DNA of 6,652 bases from Sphingobacterium thalpophilum (GTDB lineage Bacteria; Bacteroidota; Bacteroidia; Flavobacteriales; Flavobacteriaceae). The notes beneath the pieces were generated by a model, which ran no database searches, was not told where the DNA came from, and worked only from the letters and a program-made list of their open reading frames with translations. The DNA is taken from assembly GCA_943325255.2 (NCBI GenBank), contig CALPOS020000118.1:1-6652 (forward strand). The letters are read 5' to 3'. Below are positions 6,007 to 6,652 of this stretch, in pieces. Within the stretch, counting starts at the first letter, position 1, and each line of letters begins with the position of its first letter. Made by a program: the position numbers and the translations under genes.

Positions 6007-6652
6007 ATGATGCAAACCATTCAAGCCAATGGCTACTCTATTTTCTTTTCCGAATCTGGTTATGAAGCACTAAACCAAAAACTACAAAAAGAAAAGTATT
6101 CTTCCATTTTTGTGCTCGTTGACAGTCACTCCAATGAATGTTGTTTGCCACAATTTTTGCCCTATTTAGCCACAGACATTTCAATTGAAGTCATCGAATT
6201 CGATTCGGGTGAAAGTTCAAAAAACATAGAAATTTGTGTGCAAATTTGGGAAGCACTGACGGAACTCGGGGCAGATAGAAAAAGCGTTATTATCAATTTA
6301 GGCGGTGGCGTCGTAACTGATTTGGGTGGATTTGTCGCTTCGACTTTTAAAAGAGGCATCGATTTTATTCATGTTCCAACCACGCTTCTTGCCATGGTTG
6401 ACGCGTCAGTTGGAGGTAAAAATGGTATCGATCTCGGCAACTTGAAAAATCAAATTGGCGTAATCAATGTGCCGAAAATGATTATCATCGATTCGACCTA
6501 TCTCGAAACATTACCGAAAAACGAAATGCGCTCTGGTTTAGCGGAAATGCTCAAACATGGATTAATTCAAGACGAAGCGTATTGGAAGCAATTTATTGAT
6601 TTGAATCAACTCGATATCGTCGATTTTGATGCGTTGATCTACCAATCAATCA
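6007..6652 (+). CDS. aroB: 3-dehydroquinate synthase, N-terminal part (runs off right edge)
   Basis: The 215 visible residues are the N-terminal NAD-binding part and the start of the metal-binding domain of 3-dehydroquinate synthase, the second step of the shikimate pathway, which turns DAHP into 3-dehydroquinate using NAD+ and a divalent metal. Motifs seen: the glycine-rich NLGGGVVTDLGGFVASTFKRGI (97-118), VPTTLLAMVDASVGGKNGID (123-142) with active-site D132 and K138, and RSGLAEMLKHGL (175-186) with metal-ligand E180. The remaining metal-binding histidines lie outside the window. Two adjacent ATGs (6007 and 6010) are possible starts; 6007 is given, and the difference is one Met. It is transcribed away from the photolyase operon and is a housekeeping gene with no evident functional tie to it. 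No clear Shine-Dalgarno sequence precedes it, as is common in Bacteroidota. Confidence 0.96.
   Translation, partial: MMQTIQANGYSIFFSESGYEALNQKLQKEKYSSIFVLVDSHSNECCLPQFLPYLATDISIEVIEFDSGESSKNIEICVQIWEALTELGADRKSVIINLGGGVVTDLGGFVASTFKRGIDFIHVPTTLLAMVDASVGGKNGIDLGNLKNQIGVINVPKMIIIDSTYLETLPKNEMRSGLAEMLKHGLIQDEAYWKQFIDLNQLDIVDFDALIYQSI

Noticed and set aside
5759..6010. Plus-strand open frame of 83 codons reaching the aroB start
   Set aside because: It overlaps DUF2805 antisense and the AT-rich intergenic region, with Phe/Lys/Ile-rich content typical of non-coding AT-rich DNA.
6162..6359. Minus-strand open frame of 65 codons
   Set aside because: It is antisense to the glycine-rich NAD-binding part of aroB; the Pro/Ser-rich translation is a shadow of that gene.

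Overview
The window is AT-rich, with short or overlapping gene junctions, few clear Shine-Dalgarno sequences and a candidate promoter of the Bacteroidetes type (TTTG, 21 bases, TAnnTTTG). Together with the protein families present, this points to the chromosome of a member of the Bacteroidota, most likely a Flavobacteriaceae species. That assignment is inference from sequence style and gene content; there is no rRNA marker here.

From 5854 down to the left edge, all genes lie on the minus strand and look like one operon. In transcription order they are: a DUF2805/TIGR03643 protein (5854-5570), a DUF2452 protein (5542-5144), a flavin reductase-like split-barrel protein (5107-4463), a divergent photolyase/cryptochrome with a TTG start (4466-2973), a DUF2071/YqjF-like protein (2973-2239), a 49-residue DUF2256 zinc-ribbon protein (2252-2103), an iron-sulfur photolyase of the PhrB/CryB type (2113-575), and the first 192 residues of a DASH cryptochrome (578 to beyond position 1). 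The last six genes are chained by overlaps of 1 to 14 bases. Gaps further upstream are only 27 and 36 bases.

The operon therefore holds three flavoproteins from three separate branches of the photolyase/cryptochrome superfamily, plus a possible source of reduced flavin and four small or uncharacterised partners. The simplest reading is a blue-light/UV response module combining photorepair, light sensing and flavin supply. The jobs of the DUF proteins are unknown.

A 152-base divergent intergenic region (5855-6006) separates this operon from a plus-strand aroB gene (3-dehydroquinate synthase), which runs off the right edge. It carries a plausible promoter for the light operon and a 16-base palindrome near the predicted transcription start. 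No RNA gene, insertion sequence, CRISPR array or strong terminator was seen, and no stretch over 300 bases lacks a gene.
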